This document shows, piece after piece, positions 47,401 through 54,649 of a stretch of DNA of 59,606 nt (position 1 is its first letter; every line of letters starts with the position of its first letter). The stretch is from contig JAUYAK010000106.1 of assembly GCA_030693515.1 (NCBI GenBank), positions 1 through 59,606 of the forward strand, read 5' to 3'. Source of the stretch: Opitutaceae bacterium (lineage in GTDB: Bacteria > Verrucomicrobiota > Verrucomicrobiia > Opitutales > Opitutaceae). The position numbers and the translations under genes were made by a program. The notes under the pieces were generated by a model that ran no database searches, was not told where the DNA came from, and saw only the letters and a list, made by a program, of their open reading frames with translations.

Positions 47401-48126
47401 GCCAACGGTTTCGACGTTGGCGCTTTTTTGCGCGCGGCCGCTCCCAAGGAAGAGCCCCAAATCGAAACCAAAGTCACCATCGTCGGAAAACTCCGCGGCA
47501 CCGGCGCCAACCTCGAGGACCTCGGCCACGGCACGCTCGGAACCTTCGACGTGACCGGCACCAAGGGCATGCTGCGGGCCATGGGCAAAAAGAACGGAGC
47601 CGGTGCCGTGGTGGCAGGCGTCGCGAAACTCGGTGGCTTCGCCACGGCCGTCCTCTCCGCGGCGGGAAAGTCCGTGCCCGCCGAAGTGGCTGGCAGCATC
47701 GAACTGGCGAATGCGATGAACGAGCTGGCGTTCGATCAATTCACCGCCCGTATTGAGCGGCCCGACGAAGCGATCCTGAAGATTGTTTCGATGGAGTTCC
47801 TTTCGCCGGTTATGCGCGTCCGCGGCAGCGGCCCAATCACCCGGCCGGCCGGCGCGCCCGACACACCGATTACGGACTGGCCGATGGCCATCGCGATCGA
47901 GTTCGGATCGAAGGGAAATCTCGCCGCTCTTTTTCAGACCGCCCGCGTGCTCGGCACCGCTACGGACGACAAAGGCTACACGCAACTCCGCGATCCGCTC
48001 ACGATCCGCGGCACGCCCACGAAGCCTGATTCGAGCGAATTTTGGAAGAACGTCGCCACCGCCGCCGTCACCGATGGCGGCGGCGCCATTCGCGGCGGAC
48101 TCGAGGGGCTGCTCCGGAGGAAGTAG
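44458..48126 (+). CDS. AsmA/DUF748-like giant envelope protein
   Basis: A 1222-residue protein with an N-terminal membrane helix (ITALVLGSLCALVVIAVVLAL) followed by a long series of beta-rich repeats typical of AsmA/TamB-like proteins: VEVSRVSAGFSAAEVNDF, LDLKRVLYGAEAEI and GTGANLEDLGHGTLGTFDVT. Such proteins span the periplasm and are thought to move lipids between membranes. A proline/alanine-rich linker (about 865-900) separates the C-terminal AsmA-like domain. The gene is transcribed alone, 57 bp after the peptidase, and ends before a multi-hairpin repeat. Function is by fold resemblance only. Confidence 0.8.
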   Translation: MKKIKITALVLGSLCALVVIAVVLALNSAVQTWAVRKAVAGQPGTKVEVSRVSAGFSAAEVNDFQFEQDGMIVTAKGVSAKYSAWDFLLSRRVNADSVTVDDLVVDLRKAQAPVSTEKTPATTESAAKPTPFDGLLKQLQFAFDVRVGTIDVKGRALLPDDQTVVFNLKGARIETGQQGNLEWTVDFADTKVGAALKTLRTTGTLAVRITPDRRIDLIAIEGTAAALGPKIPAEQFRLNVRAEQSKAGGDENYAINLGLVRGATIEPLLKIAAAWTAAAREIAGTWELGIRNEQLAALFSGLGLPEIAADGTGKFAVKPDTTAATASGRLTARASQLQKLSPELAAIGSMQLTSRFDGALADNVARLDTLDLDITAADGRKFAQIALLQKVSFSLKDQRLTLADPRAEAARLSIQALPLAWAQPWLKGLVIESGDLSEVSAIEAEPDGSRVRIRAIEPLVLHNVTIRDAQKKLLVDRVTLSVRPSLDYSATKVTAQLAALSITMPAGDSVSGTFSTEITNLATTPIVAFSGQLQAKLVSAHQPYLPAGFDPGPLTIANTIEGRLEGKTLQLAQASSTVTREGGALLSAIELLQSVRVDLTALTFAVATPTATAARVRLGEVPFAWGEAFVPKSKFSGSFTGATLEVTMRSADDLTIATTAPIAVRGASVTLDGKPQVQSLDLSASFSATKRGDTVSYDLKKVDVRQGDTALATLAVAGEATLAPKFTASAKGRLEADVAALMKQPALAEYSTLSRGQLTTTFEASLADNTDAKLSLSAKNLVAKQDNRVLGDLDLTLRANVKADGSGTVVLPLTLTSAARKSDVTVDGTFGKASDGRTFLFTGKITGDQIVVDDFMPLAALAPASSPAQTAPAARPGTTVVRAPSPATRPANAPAPPRNTTRDTQPFWKGVNGKLELDLKRVLYGAEAEITAILGSTTITDSKLALDSLSGRFKGTPFKLAAGVGFSASQPKPYTLDATVDANGFDVGAFLRAAAPKEEPQIETKVTIVGKLRGTGANLEDLGHGTLGTFDVTGTKGMLRAMGKKNGAGAVVAGVAKLGGFATAVLSAAGKSVPAEVAGSIELANAMNELAFDQFTARIERPDEAILKIVSMEFLSPVMRVRGSGPITRPAGAPDTPITDWPMAIAIEFGSKGNLAALFQTARVLGTATDDKGYTQLRDPLTIRGTPTKPDSSEFWKNVATAAVTDGGGAIRGGLEGLLRRK

Positions 48127-48182
48127 TTCCGGACCCGCCTCCTATTTGGACTCGCGCATTAAATTGAGAGCCTCGTGGTTCG

Positions 48183-48297
48183 ATTCCCGGGGAGCGCACG
48201 CGGCTCGCGTGCTGGTGCCGGCGTCCCGCCGGGACCTCTGAACATCCTCGGCGAGACGCCAAGGACTGCCTGCGGGACGCAGGCGCTCCCCGGGAAT
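48183..48297. repeat. 115-bp element with 15-bp terminal inverted repeats and four internal hairpins
   Basis: ATTCCCGGGGAGCGC (48183-48197) is exactly inverted at 48283-48297. Inside are four perfect hairpins: GCACGCG/CGCGTGC (48196-48212), GTCCC/GGGAC (48223-48235), GGCG/CGCC (48250-48260) and GCCTGCG/CGCAGGC (48268-48284). It lies between convergent genes. It could fold as a cloverleaf-like multi-branch structure in DNA or RNA. Confidence 0.85.
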
Positions 48298-48361
48298 GCA
48301 CGGGCGTCAGTCTGTGGGGCGAGCCTTAATAAGACAGCTTCGGGCATCCCACCGACGAGGC

Positions 48362-49882
48362 CTAGCCCGTCGTCAGTGTGCGATGCTTCGCGAACACCCC
48401 GCGCAGCGCCGTGCTCAGCTCGTCCTGCACGGCTTGCACCGCGCGGTAGCGGGCGACGTTTTCCTTTTTCGGGAGGCAACGTGTCGCTTCGTTCAGGGCC
48501 ACGACGCCGTCGGTGAAATCGGCAATCTTCGCCGTGCGCTTGCCGTCGCGGCGGGCGACGCACCACGCGGCCTGCAACGCGCCGCCGAGCGCCGCGCCCT
48601 CGTCCTCGGCCATGCCGACGACCGGCACGCCGAAAACATCCGCCATGATCTGCCGCCATGCGGCGGACTTCGCGCCGCCACCGGTGACGCGGATTTCCTT
48701 CGCTTTCACGCCAAGCACGGCGAGCCGGCGCAGGCCGTAGTTCATGCCCATCGTCACGCCCTCCATCGCGGCGCGCGCGAGCGGGCCGCGGTGAAACGAC
48801 TGGTTGTTCAGCCCGAGCAGGACGCCCGTGCCCTCGGGGACGTTGGGCGTCCGCTCGCCGGCGAAATACGGCAGGAGCACGAGCCCGTGCGCGCCAGCGG
48901 GCACGCCCGCGACCGCCGCCTCGAGTGCCGCATGGTCGTAGCCGAAGAGCGCGCGCACCTGCTCGGTCACCGTCGTGACGTTCATCGTGCAGAGCAGCGG
49001 CAGCCAACCGCCGGTCGATCCGCAGAACGCCGCAATCTCGCCCGCGGGATCAACGACGGGCTTGGCCGCATGCGCGTAAATCGTGCCGCTGGTGCCGAAG
49101 CTCGCCGAGATCACCCCAGGCGTGACGTTGCCCGTGCCGATGGCGCCCATCATGTTGTCGCCGCCGCCGGCGCTCACGACGACGTCCGGCGAGAGACCGT
49201 AGGTTGCGGCGAGTTCGGGCCGCAGCGTGCCGGCCGCGGCGTGAGATTCGCTCAGCGGCGGGAGCCAGTCGGCGAGGTTTTTATCGATGGCGTTGATCGC
49301 ATCGCGGCTCCACTTGCGGGCGCGCACGTCCATGAGTGCGGTGCCGGAAGCGTCGCCGAACTCCATGAAGAAATTCCCGGTGAGATGATAGTTCAGGAAA
49401 TCGTGCGGGAGCAGCACGTGGCGCAGGCGCTTGAAGTTCGCGGGCTCATGCCGCTTCAACCAGAGAATCTTGGGCGCGGTGAACCCGGGGAGGATGAGGT
49501 TGCCGGTCTTACGGATCGCGGCCTTGGGACCGCCGAGCTGCTTGGTGATGAGCGCGCATTCGGCGGTCGTGCTCGTGTCGCACCAGAGCTTGGCGGGACG
49601 GATGACGTGGCCCGCCGCATCGAGCGGCACAAAGCCATGCTGCTGGCCCGAGACGCCGATGCCGCGCACCCGCGCGCGGTCGATTTTCCCGACGACCTCG
49701 AGGATCACGCCGTCCATCGCGGCGGCCCAGTCGCACGGGTGCTGCTCCATGTGGCCGACGGGCAGGCCATCGATCAATTTGTGCGGCGCGCGGGCCTCGG
49801 CGATCACTTTGCGGGTGTCGAGATCGAGGACCACGGCCTTGACGCTCTGGGTGCCGGAATCGATGCCAATGAAGAGGGACAT
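48362..49882 (-). CDS. xylB: Xylulokinase-like FGGY carbohydrate kinase
   Basis: A 506-residue FGGY kinase. FIGIDSGTQSVKAVVLD is the N-terminal phosphate loop, GVSGQQHGFVPLD and PAKLWCDTST are typical of xylulokinases, SAGGGDNMMGAIG carries the catalytic aspartate, and VTGGGAKSAAW is in the second ATPase half. It should phosphorylate D-xylulose. It diverges from a GntP permease 125 bp away, so a different pentulose or a sugar acid substrate is possible. The ATG at 49882 starts the conserved MSLFIGIDSGT. Confidence 0.88.
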   Translation of the reverse strand: MSLFIGIDSGTQSVKAVVLDLDTRKVIAEARAPHKLIDGLPVGHMEQHPCDWAAAMDGVILEVVGKIDRARVRGIGVSGQQHGFVPLDAAGHVIRPAKLWCDTSTTAECALITKQLGGPKAAIRKTGNLILPGFTAPKILWLKRHEPANFKRLRHVLLPHDFLNYHLTGNFFMEFGDASGTALMDVRARKWSRDAINAIDKNLADWLPPLSESHAAAGTLRPELAATYGLSPDVVVSAGGGDNMMGAIGTGNVTPGVISASFGTSGTIYAHAAKPVVDPAGEIAAFCGSTGGWLPLLCTMNVTTVTEQVRALFGYDHAALEAAVAGVPAGAHGLVLLPYFAGERTPNVPEGTGVLLGLNNQSFHRGPLARAAMEGVTMGMNYGLRRLAVLGVKAKEIRVTGGGAKSAAWRQIMADVFGVPVVGMAEDEGAALGGALQAAWCVARRDGKRTAKIADFTDGVVALNEATRCLPKKENVARYRAVQAVQDELSTALRGVFAKHRTLTTG

Positions 49883-50007
49883 GGGATAGGGACGCGCATC
49901 GCCGCAAAATCCCCGCGACGGCGCAAGCCGGACATTCACGGCCAGCGCGGCACCCCCGGCTTGCCTCGGCGGTATTTCCGCGCTGACTCGCAACCCTCCC
50001 CTGCCCC

Positions 50008-51414
50008 ATGGATCCGTTTCTCCTCCTGCTCATCGGCGTCGTGATCGTGGTCGGTGGCATCGTCTTTCTCCGGCTGCATGCGTTCATCGCCCTGATGGGC
50101 GCGGCGATCGTCGTCTCGGCGCTCACGCCGCGCGACGCCATCGAGCGGGCGGTGCTCTCCCAGAAGCGCCCGGCGGCGGAGGCCAAGGCCCGCGCCGATG
50201 AGCATCTGGGCGCCAAGCTCGCGAACAAGTTTGGCGGCGCCTGCACCAGCCTCGGCGTGCTCATCGCGATGGCCTCGATCGTGGGCGCGGGCCTGCTGCA
50301 CAGCGGCGCCGCGGACCGCATCGTGCGCTCGACCCTGGCGCTCTTCGGCGAGCGGCGGACCCCGATCGTGCTCGCGGTGTGCGGCCTCGTGCTGGGCGTG
50401 CCCGTCTTTTTCGACACGGTCTTTCTCCTGCTCATACCGCTGGCGCGCGCGATGGCGGTGCGCACCGGGAAGGATTACCTTCTCTACGTGCTCGCGATCG
50501 CCGTGGGCACGACGATGACGCACTCCCTGGTGCCGCCGACACCCGGCCCGCTGTTCGCAGCCAACGCCCTCAAGGTCGATCTCGGCACGATGATGATTGG
50601 CGGTCTGCTGCTGAGCGCCTTTGCGGCGACCGTCGGTCTGGGCTACGCATGGTGGGCCAACCGCCGCTGGCCCATCGCCGTCCGCAGCCCCTCCGCCGAG
50701 GGCACCGCCGCTCCGCTTGTAGAACGCCCGGACCACGAGCTGCCGCCGCTGTGGCTCGCGCTCGCGCCCATCGTGCTGCCCGTCCTCCTCATCTCCGGAT
50801 CGACGGTCGCCGAAGTCGTCGCGCTGCCCGCCGAGCTGAAGAAACTCATCGGCACCCTCGGCCATCCCAACATCGCCGTCGCCCTCGCCGCGGGTATCGC
50901 CCTGCTGATGGTCGCGACGCGCCGCGGCGCCGAGCCGAAGAAAGTGAAATCCACCGTGCAGGAAGCGCTGGCCGATGCCGGCATGATCATCCTGATCACG
51001 GCGGCGGGCGGCGTCTTCGGCGGGGTGTTGCAGGAGACCGGCGTGGGCGAGCGCATCCAGGGGCTCGCGCGCGAATATCGCATCGGCGTGCTGCCGCTGG
51101 CGTTTTTCGTGACGGCATTCATCCGCACCGCGCAGGGCTCCGCCACCGTGGCGATGGTGACGAGCGTCGGCATCGTGGGCGCCTTTGCCACGCCCGAGAC
51201 ACTCGGCTGCCACCCCGTCTATCTCGCGCTCACGATCGGGTGCGCGTCAAAGCTCGTGCCGTGGATGAACGACAGCGGCTTCTGGGTGGTCTCCAAGACC
51301 GCCGGCCTCACCGAGCGCGAGACGTTGCGCACGATGTCCGTGATGTTCTCCCTGATGGGCGTGGCCGGCTTCCTGGCCGTGCTCGTCGCGGCCACGTTGT
51401 TTCCGCTCATCTGA
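50008..51414 (+). CDS. GntP-family permease (gluconate or related sugar acid)
   Basis: A 468-residue inner-membrane symporter with about 12 helices. SLVPPTPGPLFAANAL in the first half and TAQGSATVAMVTSVGIV in the second are the paired GntP signatures; PWMNDSGFWVVSKTAGLTERE near the end is also typical. Family members take up gluconate, idonate, glycerate or fructuronate with protons. The gene is divergent from xylB and followed by a terminator. Confidence 0.9.
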   Translation: MDPFLLLLIGVVIVVGGIVFLRLHAFIALMGAAIVVSALTPRDAIERAVLSQKRPAAEAKARADEHLGAKLANKFGGACTSLGVLIAMASIVGAGLLHSGAADRIVRSTLALFGERRTPIVLAVCGLVLGVPVFFDTVFLLLIPLARAMAVRTGKDYLLYVLAIAVGTTMTHSLVPPTPGPLFAANALKVDLGTMMIGGLLLSAFAATVGLGYAWWANRRWPIAVRSPSAEGTAAPLVERPDHELPPLWLALAPIVLPVLLISGSTVAEVVALPAELKKLIGTLGHPNIAVALAAGIALLMVATRRGAEPKKVKSTVQEALADAGMIILITAAGGVFGGVLQETGVGERIQGLAREYRIGVLPLAFFVTAFIRTAQGSATVAMVTSVGIVGAFATPETLGCHPVYLALTIGCASKLVPWMNDSGFWVVSKTAGLTERETLRTMSVMFSLMGVAGFLAVLVAATLFPLI

Positions 51415-51470
51415 GAGGGCGTCGATAAAGTCGCGGAAAGGGGGAGGGCGGCGAATCACCCTTGAAACCA

Positions 51471-51502
51471 GGCCGGCTCGGAGAGCCGGCCCCACCTTTT
51501 TT
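51471..51502 (+). terminator. Intrinsic terminator after the GntP gene
   Basis: GGCCGGCTC (51471-51479) and GAGCCGGCC (51483-51491) form a 9-bp stem with a 3-base loop; CCACC and then TTTTTT (51497-51502) follow. It serves the permease gene and may also act on the convergent synthase gene. Confidence 0.8.
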
Positions 51503-51537
51503 AGACGCCCACTGAGGTGCGCACCAAGGCCGGTGCC

Positions 51538-52464
51538 TTACTTTTTCTTCCGCTGCTCGTCGGCGTTGTTCGCCTTGAGCGCGTCGAGAAATTCCACCGG
51601 CGCAAAGTCGTCGCTCAGCACCTGGCCGGCGCGCATGCGATTGAGCGGCAGGCGCACGTGCTCGCCGCGGACGTGCTTCATGTCCACCCGGCCGGCGAAG
51701 ACCGGCTGCGTGACCGCTTCCGGGGTCGGCCACTTCGTGGGATCAATGATCAGCGGCTCGCGGTATTTCACGGCGCAGGCGATCACGTTGCCCCGGCCCT
51801 CGGTCTCGAAGAGCACGACCTGCGGAAACACGGCCTGGATGGTCTTGAGATCGGAGTAGTAGAGCTCGGTGGTCGCGTGGAGATTGCTGATGAAGACGCC
51901 GCGGTCACTCAGGCGCGCGGCGCACTCGCGGTAGAATTCCTCCGTCTTCAGGTGCGGCGGCACAAACCCGCCGCGGTAGGCGTCGAGGATGAGCCAGTCC
52001 CACTGCTCGCGGTTGCGTTTGATGAACATGCGCCCGTCCATGATCGTGACAGGGGTCTTGGGGCCGGGCGTAAAGCCCATGTGGACGCCGCAGAGTTCGA
52101 GGACCTTGGGGTCGAGCTCGATGGTGTGCAGCAACGCGTCGGGATAGGCGGCCGAGAACAGGCGGTGGAAGCCCGCGCCGCCGAGGCCGACCATGAGCAC
52201 GCGCTGGGGCTTGGGCTGGATGAACAGCGCGCCGTAGAGCGACTGGATGTAGTGGACGATCGGCTTGAACGGATCGGTGAGGTCGATGGCCGATTCGAGG
52301 GCCTCGGTGCCGCGCGCACGGGCGCGCATCTCGACGATGTTGCCGCGCTTCTCGATCGTGAGGCTGTTGTAGATCGTGTCGTGGCGCTCGGTGAAGTCGC
52401 CGGCGCGTTCCGCGGCAAGGGCCGCGCACGGCAGGGCGAGGGTAAGGAGGAGGGAACGTTTCAT
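51538..52464 (-). CDS. Spermidine-synthase-like methyltransferase-fold protein with signal peptide
   Basis: A 308-residue protein with the spermidine synthase fold: RVLMVGLGGAGFHRLF (nucleotide-binding loop), IELDPKVLELC, IMDGRMFI and LILDAYRGG. Its N-terminus (MKRSLLLTLALPCAALAAE) reads as a signal peptide, which a normal cytosolic aminopropyltransferase would not have. The upstream gene encodes the membrane half usually fused to this domain in MFS/spermidine-synthase proteins, and the two overlap by ATGA, so I read the pair as a split version. The hydrophobic start may be a former membrane segment. The true substrate is unknown. Confidence 0.83.
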   Translation of the reverse strand: MKRSLLLTLALPCAALAAERAGDFTERHDTIYNSLTIEKRGNIVEMRARARGTEALESAIDLTDPFKPIVHYIQSLYGALFIQPKPQRVLMVGLGGAGFHRLFSAAYPDALLHTIELDPKVLELCGVHMGFTPGPKTPVTIMDGRMFIKRNREQWDWLILDAYRGGFVPPHLKTEEFYRECAARLSDRGVFISNLHATTELYYSDLKTIQAVFPQVVLFETEGRGNVIACAVKYREPLIIDPTKWPTPEAVTQPVFAGRVDMKHVRGEHVRLPLNRMRAGQVLSDDFAPVEFLDALKANNADEQRKKK

Positions 52465-53066
52465 GAAGCTTGGGGCGCGCGCAGCAGGCGCACGAGGCCG
52501 GCGAGGCATAGCACCGCCACCGCGAGCCATAGGTAGAGCAGCGTCGAGACGCGGAAGTGCGAGATGAGGACGAAGGTCGTGAGCATCACGCCGGCGATGT
52601 TGCCGAGCGTGCTCACGCCGTAGACGAGGCCGGAGGCCTTGCCCGGCGGCGTGCCCCGCACGGCCAGCCATTGCACGCATTGTGGCGCAAAGGTGGACAG
52701 CGCCGTGACCGGCACGAAGAACAGCGCCACGCACGAGAGCAGCACGCCGAGCCCGCCGGGCGGAAACGCCTCCTCGATCCCGCCGAGGATCGCGCGGCCC
52801 CAGAGGGCGGTGATCGTGAGCGTCACCACGGCGGCGACGGCCCCGATGTTCTGGCCGCGGCGGCGCGGCTCCAGCGGCAGATTGCTGATCCAGCCGCCGA
52901 GCATCGAGCCGATGCTGAACGCGGCGAGAAACGTGGAAATCAGGCAGGCCCAGACATCGATACTGGAGCCAAAGTGCGGGCTCAGAAGCCGTGATCCGAG
53001 CATCTGGAAACCCATGCTCAGGATGCCGAGGGTGGTTACGAAGACGTAGAAGGCGAGGTGCGTCAC
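52461..53066 (-). CDS. Membrane half of a split MFS/spermidine-synthase system
   Basis: A 201-residue membrane protein with six predicted helices (LAFYVFVTTLGILSMGFQML, VWACLISTFLAAFSIGSMLGG, VLLSCVALFFVPVTAL, GVSTLGNIAGVMLTTFVLI and LLYLWLAVAVLCLAGLVRLL). GSRLLSPHFGSSIDVWA and GLVYGVSTLGNIAG match the integral-membrane domain of fused MFS/spermidine synthase proteins. Its stop overlaps the start of the synthase-like gene, so the two are coupled. Role unknown; transport or membrane targeting of the synthase domain is possible. Confidence 0.83.
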   Translation of the reverse strand: MTHLAFYVFVTTLGILSMGFQMLGSRLLSPHFGSSIDVWACLISTFLAAFSIGSMLGGWISNLPLEPRRRGQNIGAVAAVVTLTITALWGRAILGGIEEAFPPGGLGVLLSCVALFFVPVTALSTFAPQCVQWLAVRGTPPGKASGLVYGVSTLGNIAGVMLTTFVLISHFRVSTLLYLWLAVAVLCLAGLVRLLRAPQAS

Positions 53067-53155
53067 AGCGAGCGGGCAAAGTGCGGGTCCACTCCGGCGA
53101 TGTCACCTCGAAAGTCCGCGTGCGTCCTGCCGCGCGGACCGAACCGCGCCACCCC

Positions 53156-53983
53156 ATGAAAATCCTCCCCCTCCTCGCCGCCCTCCTGAGCGTCGGCACT
53201 CTCCAAGGCCAGACTGCGGCTCCGACCAAGCCGACCATGGGCTCGCGCGTCTTTGCCTGGGAAAAGCTCGTCGCCCGGCCCACGCCCAACGGTGAGCGCC
53301 GCGACGTGGCCAACCACGCCACGCCCACGCTCGCGGTCTTCGAGTGCCACATCACCACGCTCAATCCCGGCGCGGCTTCGCACGAGCCGCACCGCCATCC
53401 GCAGGAGGAGCTCATCATCGTGAAGGAGGGCACGCTCGAGGTGCACATCAACGGCCAGACGCAGGTCGCCGGCCGCGGCTCGACGTTTTTCTACGCCGCC
53501 AACGACGCCCATCGCGTGCGCAACGTGGGCGCCACCCGCGCCACCTACTGGGTGATCAACCTCGCCTCAGCCGCCACCCACACGCCGGCCCTGCACAACC
53601 CCGCCTCCACGCTCAAGTCAGGCGTGTTTGACTGGGAGAAACTCACGGTCGTCCCGACCAAAACCGGCGAGCGTCGCGCCGTGCTGGAAGGCTCCACCGT
53701 CACCCTCGTCAAGCTCCAGAGCCACATCACGACCCTCGAGGGCGGCGTGGCCGCCCACGGGGCCCACCGCCATCCGGACGAGGAGATCGTGCTCGTCGCC
53801 GAGGGGTCCATCGAGGCCACGATCAACGGCCAATCCACGATCGGCGGCCCGGGCTCGGTGTTCTTCTTCGCCTCCGATGATCTGCACGGCATGAAAAACG
53901 CGGGGCCGACCCGCGCGCGCTACCATGTCATCCGCCTGGTGACGGCCGCGACACCGAAGCCCGCGCCCGCCGCCGCGAAATAA
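53156..53983 (+). CDS. Secreted bicupin protein
   Basis: A 275-residue protein with a Sec signal peptide (MKILPLLAALLSVGTLQGQ) and two tandem cupin domains that resemble each other: HEPHRHPQEELIIVKEGTLE with NDAHRVRNVG, and HGAHRHPDEEIVLVAEGSIE with DDLHGMKNAG. Each has the HxH-x4-E and later H metal site, so two metal ions are expected. Periplasmic bicupins can be sugar isomerases, dioxygenases or binding proteins; the substrate is not evident. It diverges from the membrane-protein gene 89 bp away and converges on the following minus-strand gene. Confidence 0.88.
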   Translation: MKILPLLAALLSVGTLQGQTAAPTKPTMGSRVFAWEKLVARPTPNGERRDVANHATPTLAVFECHITTLNPGAASHEPHRHPQEELIIVKEGTLEVHINGQTQVAGRGSTFFYAANDAHRVRNVGATRATYWVINLASAATHTPALHNPASTLKSGVFDWEKLTVVPTKTGERRAVLEGSTVTLVKLQSHITTLEGGVAAHGAHRHPDEEIVLVAEGSIEATINGQSTIGGPGSVFFFASDDLHGMKNAGPTRARYHVIRLVTAATPKPAPAAAK

Positions 53984-53992
53984 CGCGGGGCC

Positions 53993-54550
53993 CTACCGCC
54001 GCCGATACTCCATGCCCTCGATCGCGCCGAGGAGCTGCTGGTAGGCCTCCTCGCTGAAACTATCCGCGCCGATGAACACCTCAAGGTGGACATCCGCTGC
54101 GAGCCGGATGCGACCCGAGCTGATGACCTTGAACTCGCCGGGCGGCGCTTTTTTCCCGCGCAGCGCGGCGTCGGTGAAGTTGCAGTAGAACCCGTAGCCC
54201 GAGCCGAGAGTGAACTCCCGGGCGCGCGCCTTGCCCTCGACCGACTGCTCCTCGTAGGGCACGCCATCGGCCTCCACCCGCAGCTTGAGGCGCGGCTTGG
54301 TGTCGTAGCGATCAACGTCGGGGTAGGTCACCTTGATGGTGGCCTGCGCGTTGATGGAGTCCTTCTTCGGCGCCAGCATGAGGTCGTATTGGCCGGCCAT
54401 GTTGATGACCGTGGCCTTCCAGTCGCCGAGCAGGTAGAGCGTGGCCTTCCCGCGCGGGCCAAAGTCGAGCACGTGCTCCTGCGCGGCGGCGCGGGTGGCC
54501 AGCAATCCCAGCACGGTGAACAGCGAAAACAGCAGGACGCGGAGTTTCAT
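53993..54550 (-). CDS. Secreted protein of unknown function
   Basis: A 185-residue protein with a Sec signal peptide ending near TRAAAQEH. The mature part is beta-rich (ATLYLLGDWKATVINMAGQYD, QATIKVTYPDV, RLKLRVEADGVPYEEQSVEG) and resembles a small exported sandwich domain; I do not recognise the family. The ATG at 54550 begins the signal peptide directly; an upstream ATG at 54571 would add seven residues. It lies 99 bp after the TPR gene on the same strand. Confidence 0.7.
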   Translation of the reverse strand: MKLRVLLFSLFTVLGLLATRAAAQEHVLDFGPRGKATLYLLGDWKATVINMAGQYDLMLAPKKDSINAQATIKVTYPDVDRYDTKPRLKLRVEADGVPYEEQSVEGKARAREFTLGSGYGFYCNFTDAALRGKKAPPGEFKVISSGRIRLAADVHLEVFIGADSFSEEAYQQLLGAIEGMEYRRR

Positions 54551-54649
54551 GGCCCGAGGAAGTTGGCGCACCCTCGGCCCGGCGCGAAGAAAAAATCCGC
54601 CGGGCTTTCCTGAAAACCCGGGAACCTTTTCGAGGAAGCCAGCCTGGTG

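Noticed and set aside
48170-48190. GGTTCGATTCC, which looks like a tRNA T-arm
   Set aside because: No acceptor stem, anticodon arm or D-arm can be built around it; it overlaps the terminal inverted repeat of the multi-hairpin element.
48183-48297. Integron attC site
   Set aside because: The core-site sequences RYYYAAC/GTTRRRY are absent and there is no integrase or cassette gene nearby.
51538-53451. One 637-residue minus-strand frame covering both the synthase-like gene and part of the membrane-protein region
   Set aside because: The region upstream of 52464 is read in a different frame by the membrane protein, whose helices and family motifs are clear; the extension has none.
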